A stretch of 64,000 nucleotides of DNA from Chondrinema litorale (GTDB lineage: Bacteria > Bacteroidota > Bacteroidia > Cytophagales > Flammeovirgaceae). Under the pieces are notes generated by a model. The model had not been told where the DNA came from. It ran no database searches and worked only from the letters and a program-made list of their open reading frames with translations. Location: assembly GCF_026250525.1 (NCBI RefSeq), contig NZ_CP111043.1:558001-622000 (forward strand), in the 5' to 3' direction. The first letter of the stretch is position 1. Each line of letters starts with the position of its first letter. This document shows positions 56,213-64,000 of this stretch, piece by piece. The translations under genes and the position numbers were made by a program.

Positions 56213-57520
56213 ATGAAGTATTTAATAAGCTATTGGTTGTTATTGTGCTTAAACATAGCACTGGTCAATGCCCAGAGCGACCCATATACCACTGCACAAA
56301 ACCTTATACAAAATAATAGATTTGAAGAAGCTATTATTTTACTTGATGAAGCTCTCAATAAATCTCCTAATAACCCTGAAATATTTTTTACTAAGGCAAA
56401 CTGTTACATAAACCTTGGTAAATTTAAAGAGGCAACTGAAATACTAGAAAAGTCTGTAGAAATTAAAAAAGATTTCACCAAATCTTATGAGATGTTAGGT
56501 GATCTTTATACTCAATTTAGAATGGCAGACAAAGCTGTTGCCAACTATGAATTAGCATTCGAAACAGACCCTAACCAAGAAAATCGCCTAAAATACAAAA
56601 TGGATATTATTAATATCCTAAATATTGTAAAACAGCAACAAGACATTTTACCTCATATTGAAGAAGCAAAGAAAATATCTAGCGATAATTTCGACGTACA
56701 GTTTTTAGAAGCAGAATATTATAACTACATAGGCGATTTTAATAAGGCAAAAGAAATGCTTGATAAGATCATACCATCTGTACCGAATGTACCTGGTAAT
56801 GAGAAATATTTCTATGAGGCTGGTTATGCATATCACCACTTAGAACAATTTAAAAAAGCAGATGAGTTTTTTGCTAAAATTACAGATGGGGAATATAAGC
56901 CTAAACTTTTCCAATTTTCAGCAGACTACTACTTTAATCTTGCAGAAACCTATTATCATGTATATGAATATCACGAAAGTGAAAAGCACCTTAATACACT
57001 TTTGAAAATTGACCCAACTTATACGAGTGCATTCGATTTACAGGCAAAATTAACTGCTGTAAAAACCAATAAATCGGAAATGATAAAAGTGATGGAAGCT
57101 GCTATAGAAGCAATAGAGAAAGATGGAAATAGTGCACCTCTCGAAAAAATATATGAATTAGCGATTCTTGAATATCAGAATGGTCAATATGAATATGCTA
57201 TTGAAAGCTGTAATAAAATTTTAAATATTAATCCTGCTGAATACTCAGTAATATTCTTAAAAGGTGCTTGTGAAAACCAGCTTAAGCAAAGTGGAGAAGC
57301 TTCTGCTACATTAGAAAGAGCAGTTAAGAATCCTAAATTACCAGCTGAGATTAAAGCAAAATACTATTTCTTATTAGGATTAATTTATAAAAAAGCTGAG
57401 GAATTAGATCAGGCTGAAGAGTCATTTAAAAACTCAATGAAAGGATTTTTTAAAGCTTCTAGTATTCACGAATTAGAAATGGTTTTTAAGCAAAAGCAAA
57501 AACTATCTGCTAAGAAATAA
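56213..57520 (+). CDS. Secreted TPR-repeat protein
   Basis: A 435-residue exported protein with a signal peptide (about 1-20, VNAQS) and about ten TPR-like helical pairs over the rest. Typical positions are seen in NNPEIFFTKANCYINLGKF and in KKAEELDQAEESFKNSM. TPR proteins of this type in Bacteroidota are periplasmic scaffolds, some linked to polysaccharide or secretion systems, but no partner is evident. It ends at a good terminator. Confidence 0.85.
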   Translation: MKYLISYWLLLCLNIALVNAQSDPYTTAQNLIQNNRFEEAIILLDEALNKSPNNPEIFFTKANCYINLGKFKEATEILEKSVEIKKDFTKSYEMLGDLYTQFRMADKAVANYELAFETDPNQENRLKYKMDIINILNIVKQQQDILPHIEEAKKISSDNFDVQFLEAEYYNYIGDFNKAKEMLDKIIPSVPNVPGNEKYFYEAGYAYHHLEQFKKADEFFAKITDGEYKPKLFQFSADYYFNLAETYYHVYEYHESEKHLNTLLKIDPTYTSAFDLQAKLTAVKTNKSEMIKVMEAAIEAIEKDGNSAPLEKIYELAILEYQNGQYEYAIESCNKILNINPAEYSVIFLKGACENQLKQSGEASATLERAVKNPKLPAEIKAKYYFLLGLIYKKAEELDQAEESFKNSMKGFFKASSIHELEMVFKQKQKLSAKK

Positions 57521-57549
57521 AGAATTATCATCGTTCAATTTATATACAG

Positions 57550-57577
57550 AAGGGAGCCAAAAGCTCCCTTTTTTTTT
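57550..57577 (+). terminator. Terminator of the TPR gene
   Basis: AAGGGAGC-CAAAA-GCTCCCTT is followed by T9, 30 bases after the stop. Confidence 0.9.
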
Positions 57578-57776
57578 GTTTAATACCTATTTAAGCATTT
57601 TTATTTACAAATACTTACCGCTTATAGTCGTCATTTACCAACAAGCAATTAATTAGTTAAATTCATAAGATATAAGTCAAATTAGCACTTTTATAACATT
57701 AAATTTGAGTAGCGCTTATCTCTTACATCCATCCTTACTTCCACTTATAGATTTATGTAATAAAAGCTAAATTAAT

Positions 57777-60158
57777 ATGCTGCTCAGTTATTTAAAGATT
57801 GCTTTCCGAATGCTCATTCAGCAAAAATGGTATACTGCTATTCATATTGCTGGCCTTTCTATTGGTATTGCCTGTTCTTTATTAGTAACTATTTATATCT
57901 CTCATGAACTCACTTATGAAAAGTTCAACAAAGATGCAGAAAGAACTTATCGCATAAATTACGACGATCCAGATAGAAAAATAGCCATAACGCCTAACAT
58001 TGTTGGCCCAACTGCGCAAGCAGAACTCGCTGCAGTTGAGGTACAAACACGAATAATGGTATCGGGTAATACATTCTTTACTTATAATGATAAAAGCTTT
58101 GAAGAAAGGTTCTATTATGCAGATTCTACATTTTTTGATATTTTTTCATTCAAATTTTTATTAGGGAATAAACCAACCTCTTTAAATGAACCAAATGAAT
58201 TAATATTGACAGAATCTATCGCAAAAAAACACTTTGGCAAAGACTGGAAAGATAAAGATGTTATAGGCCAAGTGTTTATGGTTGATGATAAAGACCCCTA
58301 TAAAATATCTGGAGTAATACAAGACTTACCCGATAATACAGATTTCTCTTTTAAAGTATTAGCTTCATTTAAATCTATAGATTGGGCACAAGAAGAACAA
58401 TGGGGTAACGCGAATTATTATACATATATCAAACTTACTCCAAATGCTAATCCCAAAGAAACGGAGCAAGCTATGCTAAAATTATTTGCAGCAAAACAAG
58501 GTTTTTCAATAGCTGATCTCCCAAGAAAACCTTTTTTACAGCCACTTCTTGCTATTCATACTTATGGAGATTTGTATTACGATTATTCAAGTATTACAGA
58601 CAAAGATTACCTAATTATATTTGGAGCTATCGCATTTTTATTATTAACAATAGCCTGTATTAATTATATCAACTTGGCAACTGCCAAAGCCGTAGAAAGA
58701 GCTAGAGAAATTGGAGTACGTAAAGTAATGGGAGCTAACAAAAATCAGTTATTATTCCAATTTTTGGGAGAAGCATTCATCATTACACTTTCTGCATTCT
58801 TATTAGCAGTATTTTTAAGCTCACATTTAATTACTTATCTAAATGACCTCATAAATAGAAACTTAAGTCTAGAGTCATTCTTTACTGTCGAAAACACTTT
58901 ATATGTAATCGCAGGAATTTTATTTATAACAATCGCAGCTGGTGCATATCCGGCTTTGGTTCTTACCAAATTTCAACCAGTTAAGGTATTAAAAAAGAAT
59001 TTTAAATCTTCTCAAAGTGGAGTTATACTCAGAAAGGTTCTGGTTGTCTTCCAGTACACTGCTTCTATCTTATTACTTACTGGAACACTTATAGTAAAAA
59101 AACAGATTGATTATATTCATAATAAAGATGCTGGGTTCGAAAAACAGGTTTTTGTTCTTTCTTATGATAAGGATATAATGGGGAATCAAACAGGTATTCG
59201 CAATAAGCTGATGGAAATACCAGGTATAAACAAAGTATCTTTCAGTTCTAACAACCCCGCTAATATTGGTTCTGTTTGGAATATGGGAAATGCCAATATT
59301 GAGGAAGTATCTGTTTCCCTTGTTTCAACAGATGAATATTATTTAAATACTTGTAAGATTCAACTAATAGCTGGTAAAGATTTCAATAAAAACACCCCAC
59401 CTTTTATAAATCGTGAAGATGAGAATGACGAAAGGCTGAATGAATACATACTCAATCAGAGTGGTGTAAAAGCACTCGGCCTTACCGAAGAAAATGCCAT
59501 TGGACAAATTATTGAAGTTTCTGAAAGAAGGGGCGAGGTGATAGGAATAGTAAAAAATTTCCATTTCGAATCTCTGCATAATGCGATTGAGCCACTTGTA
59601 ATCACCTATGATAAGAATAGAGTATGGGATATTCTTGTTAATATGGATGAGAAATACATAAGAGAAAGCATACCCCAAATTGAAAGCCTCTTTAAAGAGA
59701 TTGCCCCCTCATATCCTTTTGATTATTACTTTGTGAGTGATTCTTATAATAATCAGTACAAAGCAGAAGAAAGACTTGGAACTATTTCTAGCATTCTATC
59801 TATTATTGCCATCATTATTGCTTGCTTAGGTTTATTAGGATTAACATCTTTTACCACAGTTCAAAAAGCAAAAGAAATTAGCATAAGAAAGGTATTTGGA
59901 GCTTCAATAAGAAAGATATTGATTCTACTTTCAAAAGACTTTATCAATCTCTTATCAATATCTTGTTTAATAGCCTTGCCAATCTCTTGGTATATGTCTC
60001 AAAACTGGCTAAGCAATTTTATATTCAGAATTGATATAACCATTTGGTTAGTAATTCTACCAATTTTAATAATTGCATTTATCACGATTGGCACTATAAG
60101 CATTCAATTGATAAGGACGGCTAAAGCCAACCCTGTAGATGCACTTAGAAAAGAATAA
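57777..60158 (+). CDS. MacB/FtsX-type ABC permease
   Basis: A 793-residue permease with two MacB periplasmic core-like domains and two FtsX-like blocks. The first membrane segment (about 18-42) is followed by a large soluble domain, three segments (about 280-395), another soluble domain and three segments (about 670-790). The lines MRxx..ARxxGVRKVMGANKxQL and AKEISIRKVFGASIRKI are the coupling-helix motifs that contact the ATPase. No ATPase is adjacent, so it must use one encoded elsewhere; the LolD/MacB-type ATPase at 4319 is a possible but unproven partner. It may export lipids or peptides, or act as a signalling permease. Confidence 0.9.
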   Translation: MLLSYLKIAFRMLIQQKWYTAIHIAGLSIGIACSLLVTIYISHELTYEKFNKDAERTYRINYDDPDRKIAITPNIVGPTAQAELAAVEVQTRIMVSGNTFFTYNDKSFEERFYYADSTFFDIFSFKFLLGNKPTSLNEPNELILTESIAKKHFGKDWKDKDVIGQVFMVDDKDPYKISGVIQDLPDNTDFSFKVLASFKSIDWAQEEQWGNANYYTYIKLTPNANPKETEQAMLKLFAAKQGFSIADLPRKPFLQPLLAIHTYGDLYYDYSSITDKDYLIIFGAIAFLLLTIACINYINLATAKAVERAREIGVRKVMGANKNQLLFQFLGEAFIITLSAFLLAVFLSSHLITYLNDLINRNLSLESFFTVENTLYVIAGILFITIAAGAYPALVLTKFQPVKVLKKNFKSSQSGVILRKVLVVFQYTASILLLTGTLIVKKQIDYIHNKDAGFEKQVFVLSYDKDIMGNQTGIRNKLMEIPGINKVSFSSNNPANIGSVWNMGNANIEEVSVSLVSTDEYYLNTCKIQLIAGKDFNKNTPPFINREDENDERLNEYILNQSGVKALGLTEENAIGQIIEVSERRGEVIGIVKNFHFESLHNAIEPLVITYDKNRVWDILVNMDEKYIRESIPQIESLFKEIAPSYPFDYYFVSDSYNNQYKAEERLGTISSILSIIAIIIACLGLLGLTSFTTVQKAKEISIRKVFGASIRKILILLSKDFINLLSISCLIALPISWYMSQNWLSNFIFRIDITIWLVILPILIIAFITIGTISIQLIRTAKANPVDALRKE

Positions 60159-60167
60159 AACCACAAA

Positions 60168-60192
60168 AAAAGGAGCTTTCTAAGCTCCTTTT
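60168..60192. terminator. Bidirectional terminator
   Basis: AAAAGGAGCTT-TCT-AAGCTCCTTTT lies between the permease gene (+) and the convergent CnoX-type gene (-). Confidence 0.85.
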
Positions 60193-60218
60193 CTTTATAT
60201 ATAATTTATGGTATACAA

Positions 60219-61031
60219 TTAATACAATGCCATATCAAATCTCCTTCTATACTTTTTGGTTACTTCATGTTGAGTTCCTAAATATTGAAAAATTGCCACA
60301 CATGCTTCTCTCGCCGCTTCATTGTGGTATGCTTTGTTGACCATCACAACCTGAATAAATTTTTCGACAGCTATTGAAAAATTCTGAGCGGATAAAGCAT
60401 CTAGTCCTTCAACAAAAACTGACTTTATCGGTGCTTCAGGCAAACCTTCTTTTTGCTTCGATAAAACAAGAATGTTTAAAAGGCTTCTTAGTGACAATAC
60501 CTCATTGATTAGTTCTGCATCCTTTTCCGCCATTATCAAGTACTCCAAAGCCTTTTCCTGATTGGTAAAAAACATCAGTTTAGCCATGTATAAAGAAGCT
60601 AGAGAATGTTCTGGTACTTTATCCAAAACAAACTGGAGTCTAGTTTCAGCTTGTTTATTATCTCCTTGCTCAATTAGGTTAGTTATTTCCTTGAGTTCCA
60701 AATCTAGTTCATCTGGAATGTGTTTTTTAAGCCATTCTTTGATTTGTGGTTCTGGAAGAGCCCCGGAGAATTCGGATATAATTTCTCCATTAACAAACAT
60801 CTTTACAGCTGGTATTCCTCTCACATTATAAGACCCTGCAAGGTCCCGATGCTCATCTACATTGATTTTTACTAACTTCCATTTGCCAGCTGCCTCAAAT
60901 GCTAAATTTTCAATTACTGGTCCTAAAACCTGACATGGACCACACCAAGGTGCCCAAAAGTCAACTACTACAGGTTGATTATTACTATCCTGAACTACAT
61001 TTTCCTGAAAATCAGCAACTTCTAAATCCAT
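60219..61031 (-). CDS. Thioredoxin-TPR protein, CnoX/YbbN type
   Basis: A 270-residue cytosolic protein. A thioredoxin domain (about 1-110) carries WCGPC at residues 29-33 with an intact redox pair, followed by a TPR-like helical half (about 115-260). This is the plan of CnoX (YbbN), a redox chaperone that protects substrates of GroEL and DnaK under oxidative stress. E. coli CnoX lacks both cysteines; here they are kept, so this protein should be redox active. It is monocistronic. Confidence 0.85.
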   Translation of the reverse strand: MDLEVADFQENVVQDSNNQPVVVDFWAPWCGPCQVLGPVIENLAFEAAGKWKLVKINVDEHRDLAGSYNVRGIPAVKMFVNGEIISEFSGALPEPQIKEWLKKHIPDELDLELKEITNLIEQGDNKQAETRLQFVLDKVPEHSLASLYMAKLMFFTNQEKALEYLIMAEKDAELINEVLSLRSLLNILVLSKQKEGLPEAPIKSVFVEGLDALSAQNFSIAVEKFIQVVMVNKAYHNEAAREACVAIFQYLGTQHEVTKKYRRRFDMALY

Positions 61032-61453
61032 TTTGAAATTGATTTTTATGATATATGATTACAGAAAAACAGGTCAATTTCTGTTGTTAGATTTTAGACT
61101 TTATTTTTTTAGATAGGTTTTTAAGTAAGATTTTAATGTTTCTTTCTTTCTTTTCTTTGCCGTTAAATTTCACAGAATTATTACAGTAATCTGCAATATA
61201 ATTCATATGAGATTGAATCTCTTGACTTTTCATGAGTGCTCCATTTAATAAAAAAAATGATAATTTTTCTAGATATTTAACCCTCGCCGCTAAAAAATAC
61301 TTCTTTTGTGTGACATCAGGATTGATGTAGTTTTTTGATGTGCTAGGTATTAAATAATGCTAAAACTTCTATTTTAGTTCAATATAACGACATTTATTCC
61401 TCAAAAAACGAAAAAAGCTATTAATTTTATGTTATCTCTTTAAAAACCAATTG
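61032..61453. other. Gap with one small open frame
   Basis: Between the CnoX-type gene and the oxidoreductase. Apart from the small frame at 61087-61233, described separately, I see no gene, RNA or strong regulatory motif in these 422 bases. Confidence 0.4.
61087..61233 (-). CDS. Possible small protein, 48 residues or N-truncated
   Basis: From the ATG at 61233 the frame encodes 48 residues rich in lysine (MKSQEIQSHMNYIADYCNN ... LLKNLSKKIKSKI). The same frame stays open 42 codons further upstream to 61359 and also reads like protein (QKKYFLAARVKYLEKLSFFL), but has no ATG, GTG or TTG. So either a short protein starts at 61233, or a longer gene has lost its start. There is no recognised family and no clear promoter. 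I treat it as tentative. Confidence 0.35.
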   Translation of the reverse strand: MKSQEIQSHMNYIADYCNNSVKFNGKEKKERNIKILLKNLSKKIKSKI

Positions 61454-64000
61454 TTATTTTAAAGCCTCAAATAATATTTCTGCAGGATGTTTTGCTAACC
61501 TTTTGGTACCATCTTTTATCTGATGCCTACAACTTGTACCAGCAGCAGCAATAATTACCTCTTCTGGTTGCTTTCTCACTGTGGGGAATAAAACCAGTTC
61601 CCCTACCTTCATAGATAATTCATAATGTTCTTTCTCATAACCAAAAGAACCCGCCATTCCACAACAGCCTGAAGGAATCATATGTACCTGATAGTTCTCA
61701 GGTAATGAGAGCATTTTCTTGGTTGGCACTAAAGAAGATAGCGCCTTTTGATGACAATGTCCATGCACTTTCAGCAACTTCTCATCGGTATTAAAAGCAT
61801 CCTTTGTTATCTCTCCTTTATCAATTTCACTAGCAAAAAACTCTTCGAAAGTTAGGCAGTTTTCAGCCAATTTTTTTGCATCTTCTATCATGTATTCATG
61901 AACTAACTCAGGGTATTCATCTCTAAATGTAAGTATAGCAGAAGGTTCTAAACCTATTAGTGGAGTTTCATTTGTAATTAAATCTTTTAATAAGTTTACA
62001 TTCCTAATTGCCAATTCTTTAGCTTCTAATAGAATACCTTTAGATAGGAATGTTCTACCACTTTCAACATGGGTTGGTATAATTACTTCGTAACCAAGCT
62101 TTTCTAGCAACTGTATCGCCTTTTGCCCAATTGGCACATCATTAAAGTTGGTAAACTCATCACAGAAGAAATAAACTTTCTTTTTACTATCTGTTGCTGT
62201 TTTCTTTCTCTTCTTAAACCATTTTTTTAATGTGGTTTTATGAAGTAATGGGATAGATCTTTCTGGTGCAAAACCAGTGATACTTTTAGCAATTTTACTT
62301 GTTAAAGGATTGCTAAAAGTGAAATTATATAGGCCCGGAGTAACCGCAGCTAAACTATTTAAAGCACTAAAATTACTAATGAGTTTAGACCTCAAACTCA
62401 CTCCGTTTTCTTTGTAATATTGATGTAAAAACTCAGCCTTCAATTTACCCATATCCACATTGGAAGGGCACTCAGACTTACATCCTTTGCAAGACAAGCA
62501 CAAATCCATTACTTCGTGAATTTCTTTATGATCGAAAGGGTTCGCTTTATCAGATTGAGTTAAATACTCTCGCAAAATATTAGCACGCGCACGGGTTGTA
62601 TCTTTTTCATTTCTGGTTGCCATATAACTCGGGCACATTGTACCACCAGTTAACTCAGACTTTCTACAATCACCTGATCCATTACACAACTCAGCGGCTC
62701 TTAATACACCTTGTACCTCATCAAACCTAAAAACTGTATCAAAATCTGGAGTTGATTGTCCGGGAGCATACCTGAGTGAGGTATTCATAGATGGAGTATC
62801 TACAATTTTTCCCGGATTAAAAATATTTTCTGGATCCCAACTTCTTTTTACTGTCTCAATGAGTTTGTAGCTCTTCTCCCCTACCATGTATTTGATAAAC
62901 TCACCTCTTAATCTACCATCACCATGCTCACCACTCAAAGAACCTCTATATTTCTTTACCAGCTTGGCAATTTCTTCTGCAATGGTTCTAAAAAGCTTAT
63001 TCCCTTCTTCAGTTTTAAGGTTCAAGATTGGGCGTAAATGAAGCTCGCCTGTTCCGGCATGTGCATAGTGCACACAAAACAAACCATATTGCTTTAAAAC
63101 TTCATTAAAATCTGCAATGTAAGCGGGCAAATCATGTACATCTACCGCTGTATCTTCTATTACAGGAGCAGGTTTTGCATCGCCAGGAATATTAGAAAGT
63201 AAACCAAGTCCTGCTTTTCTCAAATTCCATACTTTCTTAATATCTGGTCCTAAAACCACAGGAAAATGATAGCCCAACTTCGCTTTATTCATTACACTAA
63301 TTACACTAGCCACATCAGATTCTAACTGAATTTCATCGTCTCTAGATAGTTCTACAACCAGTATTGCACCAGGATCACCTTGCACAAAAAAGCGATTTTG
63401 TCTGTGTTCAATATTCGCTTTAGTACATTCCAGAATGTAATGGTCCATTAACTCACAAGCACTTGGACTAAAATCCAATGCAAGAATATTAGCCCTTAAA
63501 GCTTCATCTATCGTATTAAAATGCGCACAAACTAATGCTTTGTGTTTTGGAGGAGTCGGGTCAACATGAATTTTAATCTCAGTTATAAAAATCAGTGTTC
63601 CTTCTGAACCAGCTATTAACTTACAGAAATTAAAATCGTCTTTACCGTCAGTAAATGGAGCAGTTTCTAATAACAGGTCTAATGCATAGCCAGTGTTTCT
63701 TCTTGGTATATCTGGTTTAGGAAATGACTCTCTTATCTCTACCTGATTATTTTTATCTGATAAAGTCTCTTTAACGCTTTTATAAATCTCTTGTTCTAGT
63801 GGAGAAGCTACATCTTTACCCGCACATTTATCTTCAAACTCTTGGATTGATAAAGTTTTGAACTCAACTTCTGCACCATCACTCAAATATCCTTTTACCG
63901 AAATTAGATGCTCTCTTGTACTTCCATAAATAATAGAGTTTGAACCACAAGAGTTGTTCCCTACCATACCTCCAATCATGGCACGGTTAGCAGTTGATGT
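61454..64000 (-). CDS. FAD-linked oxidoreductase with Fe-S domain, N-terminus cut
   Basis: The frame is open to the window edge, giving 848 residues of a longer protein; codons before the apparent ATG at 63979 read TSTANRA in frame, so that ATG is internal. The FAD-binding part has MVGNNSCGSNS and LIAGSEGTLIFIT; the cap domain has HAHAGTGELHLRPI and GEHGDGRLRG. Two 4Fe-4S sites follow (CRKSELTGGTMCP and CLSCKGCKSECP), then a CCG domain with HCHQKAL and PSGCCGMAGSFGYE. This is the D-2-hydroxyacid (lactate, 2-hydroxyglutarate) dehydrogenase plan, as in YdiJ or GlcD-GlcF fusions. The substrate is not settled. Confidence 0.92.
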   Translation of the reverse strand, partial: TSTANRAMIGGMVGNNSCGSNSIIYGSTREHLISVKGYLSDGAEVEFKTLSIQEFEDKCAGKDVASPLEQEIYKSVKETLSDKNNQVEIRESFPKPDIPRRNTGYALDLLLETAPFTDGKDDFNFCKLIAGSEGTLIFITEIKIHVDPTPPKHKALVCAHFNTIDEALRANILALDFSPSACELMDHYILECTKANIEHRQNRFFVQGDPGAILVVELSRDDEIQLESDVASVISVMNKAKLGYHFPVVLGPDIKKVWNLRKAGLGLLSNIPGDAKPAPVIEDTAVDVHDLPAYIADFNEVLKQYGLFCVHYAHAGTGELHLRPILNLKTEEGNKLFRTIAEEIAKLVKKYRGSLSGEHGDGRLRGEFIKYMVGEKSYKLIETVKRSWDPENIFNPGKIVDTPSMNTSLRYAPGQSTPDFDTVFRFDEVQGVLRAAELCNGSGDCRKSELTGGTMCPSYMATRNEKDTTRARANILREYLTQSDKANPFDHKEIHEVMDLCLSCKGCKSECPSNVDMGKLKAEFLHQYYKENGVSLRSKLISNFSALNSLAAVTPGLYNFTFSNPLTSKIAKSITGFAPERSIPLLHKTTLKKWFKKRKKTATDSKKKVYFFCDEFTNFNDVPIGQKAIQLLEKLGYEVIIPTHVESGRTFLSKGILLEAKELAIRNVNLLKDLITNETPLIGLEPSAILTFRDEYPELVHEYMIEDAKKLAENCLTFEEFFASEIDKGEITKDAFNTDEKLLKVHGHCHQKALSSLVPTKKMLSLPENYQVHMIPSGCCGMAGSFGYEKEHYELSMKVGELVLFPTVRKQPEEVIIAAAGTSCRHQIKDGTKRLAKHPAEILFEALK

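Noticed and set aside
57521..57776. A sigma-54 promoter before the stand-alone permease, which would tie it to the exporter at 4-6 kb
   Set aside because: No TGGCAC-N5-TTGC match and no copy of the 6560-6589 palindrome was found, so the link to the exporter rests on gene content only.
63977..63979. ATG at 63979 as the true start of the FAD-linked oxidoreductase
   Set aside because: The frame continues upstream to the window edge and reads TSTANRA, a normal part of the FAD-binding domain, so this ATG is internal and the gene is cut by the window.
1..64000. CRISPR arrays, rRNA genes, transposases, toxin-antitoxin pairs or phage genes
   Set aside because: No direct-repeat array, rRNA segment or recognisable mobile-element or phage protein was seen on either strand.

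Overview
The window looks like chromosomal DNA of a Bacteroidota bacterium, most likely a marine or environmental member of the Cytophagales. The evidence is a low G+C background (about one third by counting sample lines), gliding lipoprotein GldH next to a PSP1/RicT-type protein, the order ftsX - DUF3098 - uppP - truB - ribF, tRNA genes without encoded CCA, promoters of the TTTG / TAnnTTTG type, and many secreted repeat proteins. No genus is claimed. There are two tRNA genes (Val-GAC, Leu-CAA) and no rRNA, CRISPR array or insertion sequence with a recognisable transposase.

Layout. 0-4 kb: end of a TPR-like secreted protein, a FAH-family hydrolase, RecQ, tRNA-Val, a metallophosphoesterase. 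4.3-9.6 kb: an ABC ATPase and membrane-fusion adaptor, diverging from a sigma-54 response regulator and its histidine kinase; the shared 385-base gap holds a good sigma-54-like promoter and an upstream palindrome. 10-13.2 kb: a secreted protein with 11 copies of a ~93-residue Ig-like unit. 13.2-18 kb: ribF, truB, uppP, DUF3098, ftsX and a divergent nudC. 18-27.4 kb: an accessory region with two tandem related microproteins, a DUF2306 membrane protein, a decayed gene, a complete RND efflux operon (TolC, adaptor, pump) of clearly higher G+C, and another decayed fragment, ending at the 3' end of tRNA-Leu. The DUF2306 gene and the RND operon have promoters of the same design with TCGGAT operator-like elements.

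27.5-38.3 kb: surE, a secreted unknown, ung, apaG, an MMPL-type exporter, ribH, a WG-repeat protein, a NUDIX hydrolase and a DUF5723-type outer-membrane protein. 38.5-49.2 kb: a fused Dpp/Opp ATPase, gldH, a RicT-like protein, a NamZ/DUF1343 lipoprotein, MscS, a PAS histidine kinase, CvpA, YqeY and PdxJ. 49.3-64 kb: a GT-C glycosyltransferase, ribD, a Tat-type sugar isomerase-like lipoprotein, a 4-repeat paralogue of the 11-repeat protein, a SPOR-like secreted protein, a TPR protein, a MacB/FtsX-type permease, a thioredoxin-TPR protein of CnoX type, a possible small ORF and an FAD/Fe-S oxidoreductase cut by the window edge.

Functions that recur are envelope building (UppP, FtsX, NamZ, GT-C), export and efflux (two ABC systems, RND, MMPL), and riboflavin/flavin synthesis spread over three sites (ribF, ribH, ribD). 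The most interesting unexplained features are the Ig-like repeat pair, the tandem microproteins, the twin TCGGAT promoters and the sigma-54 control of an exporter that lacks a local permease.
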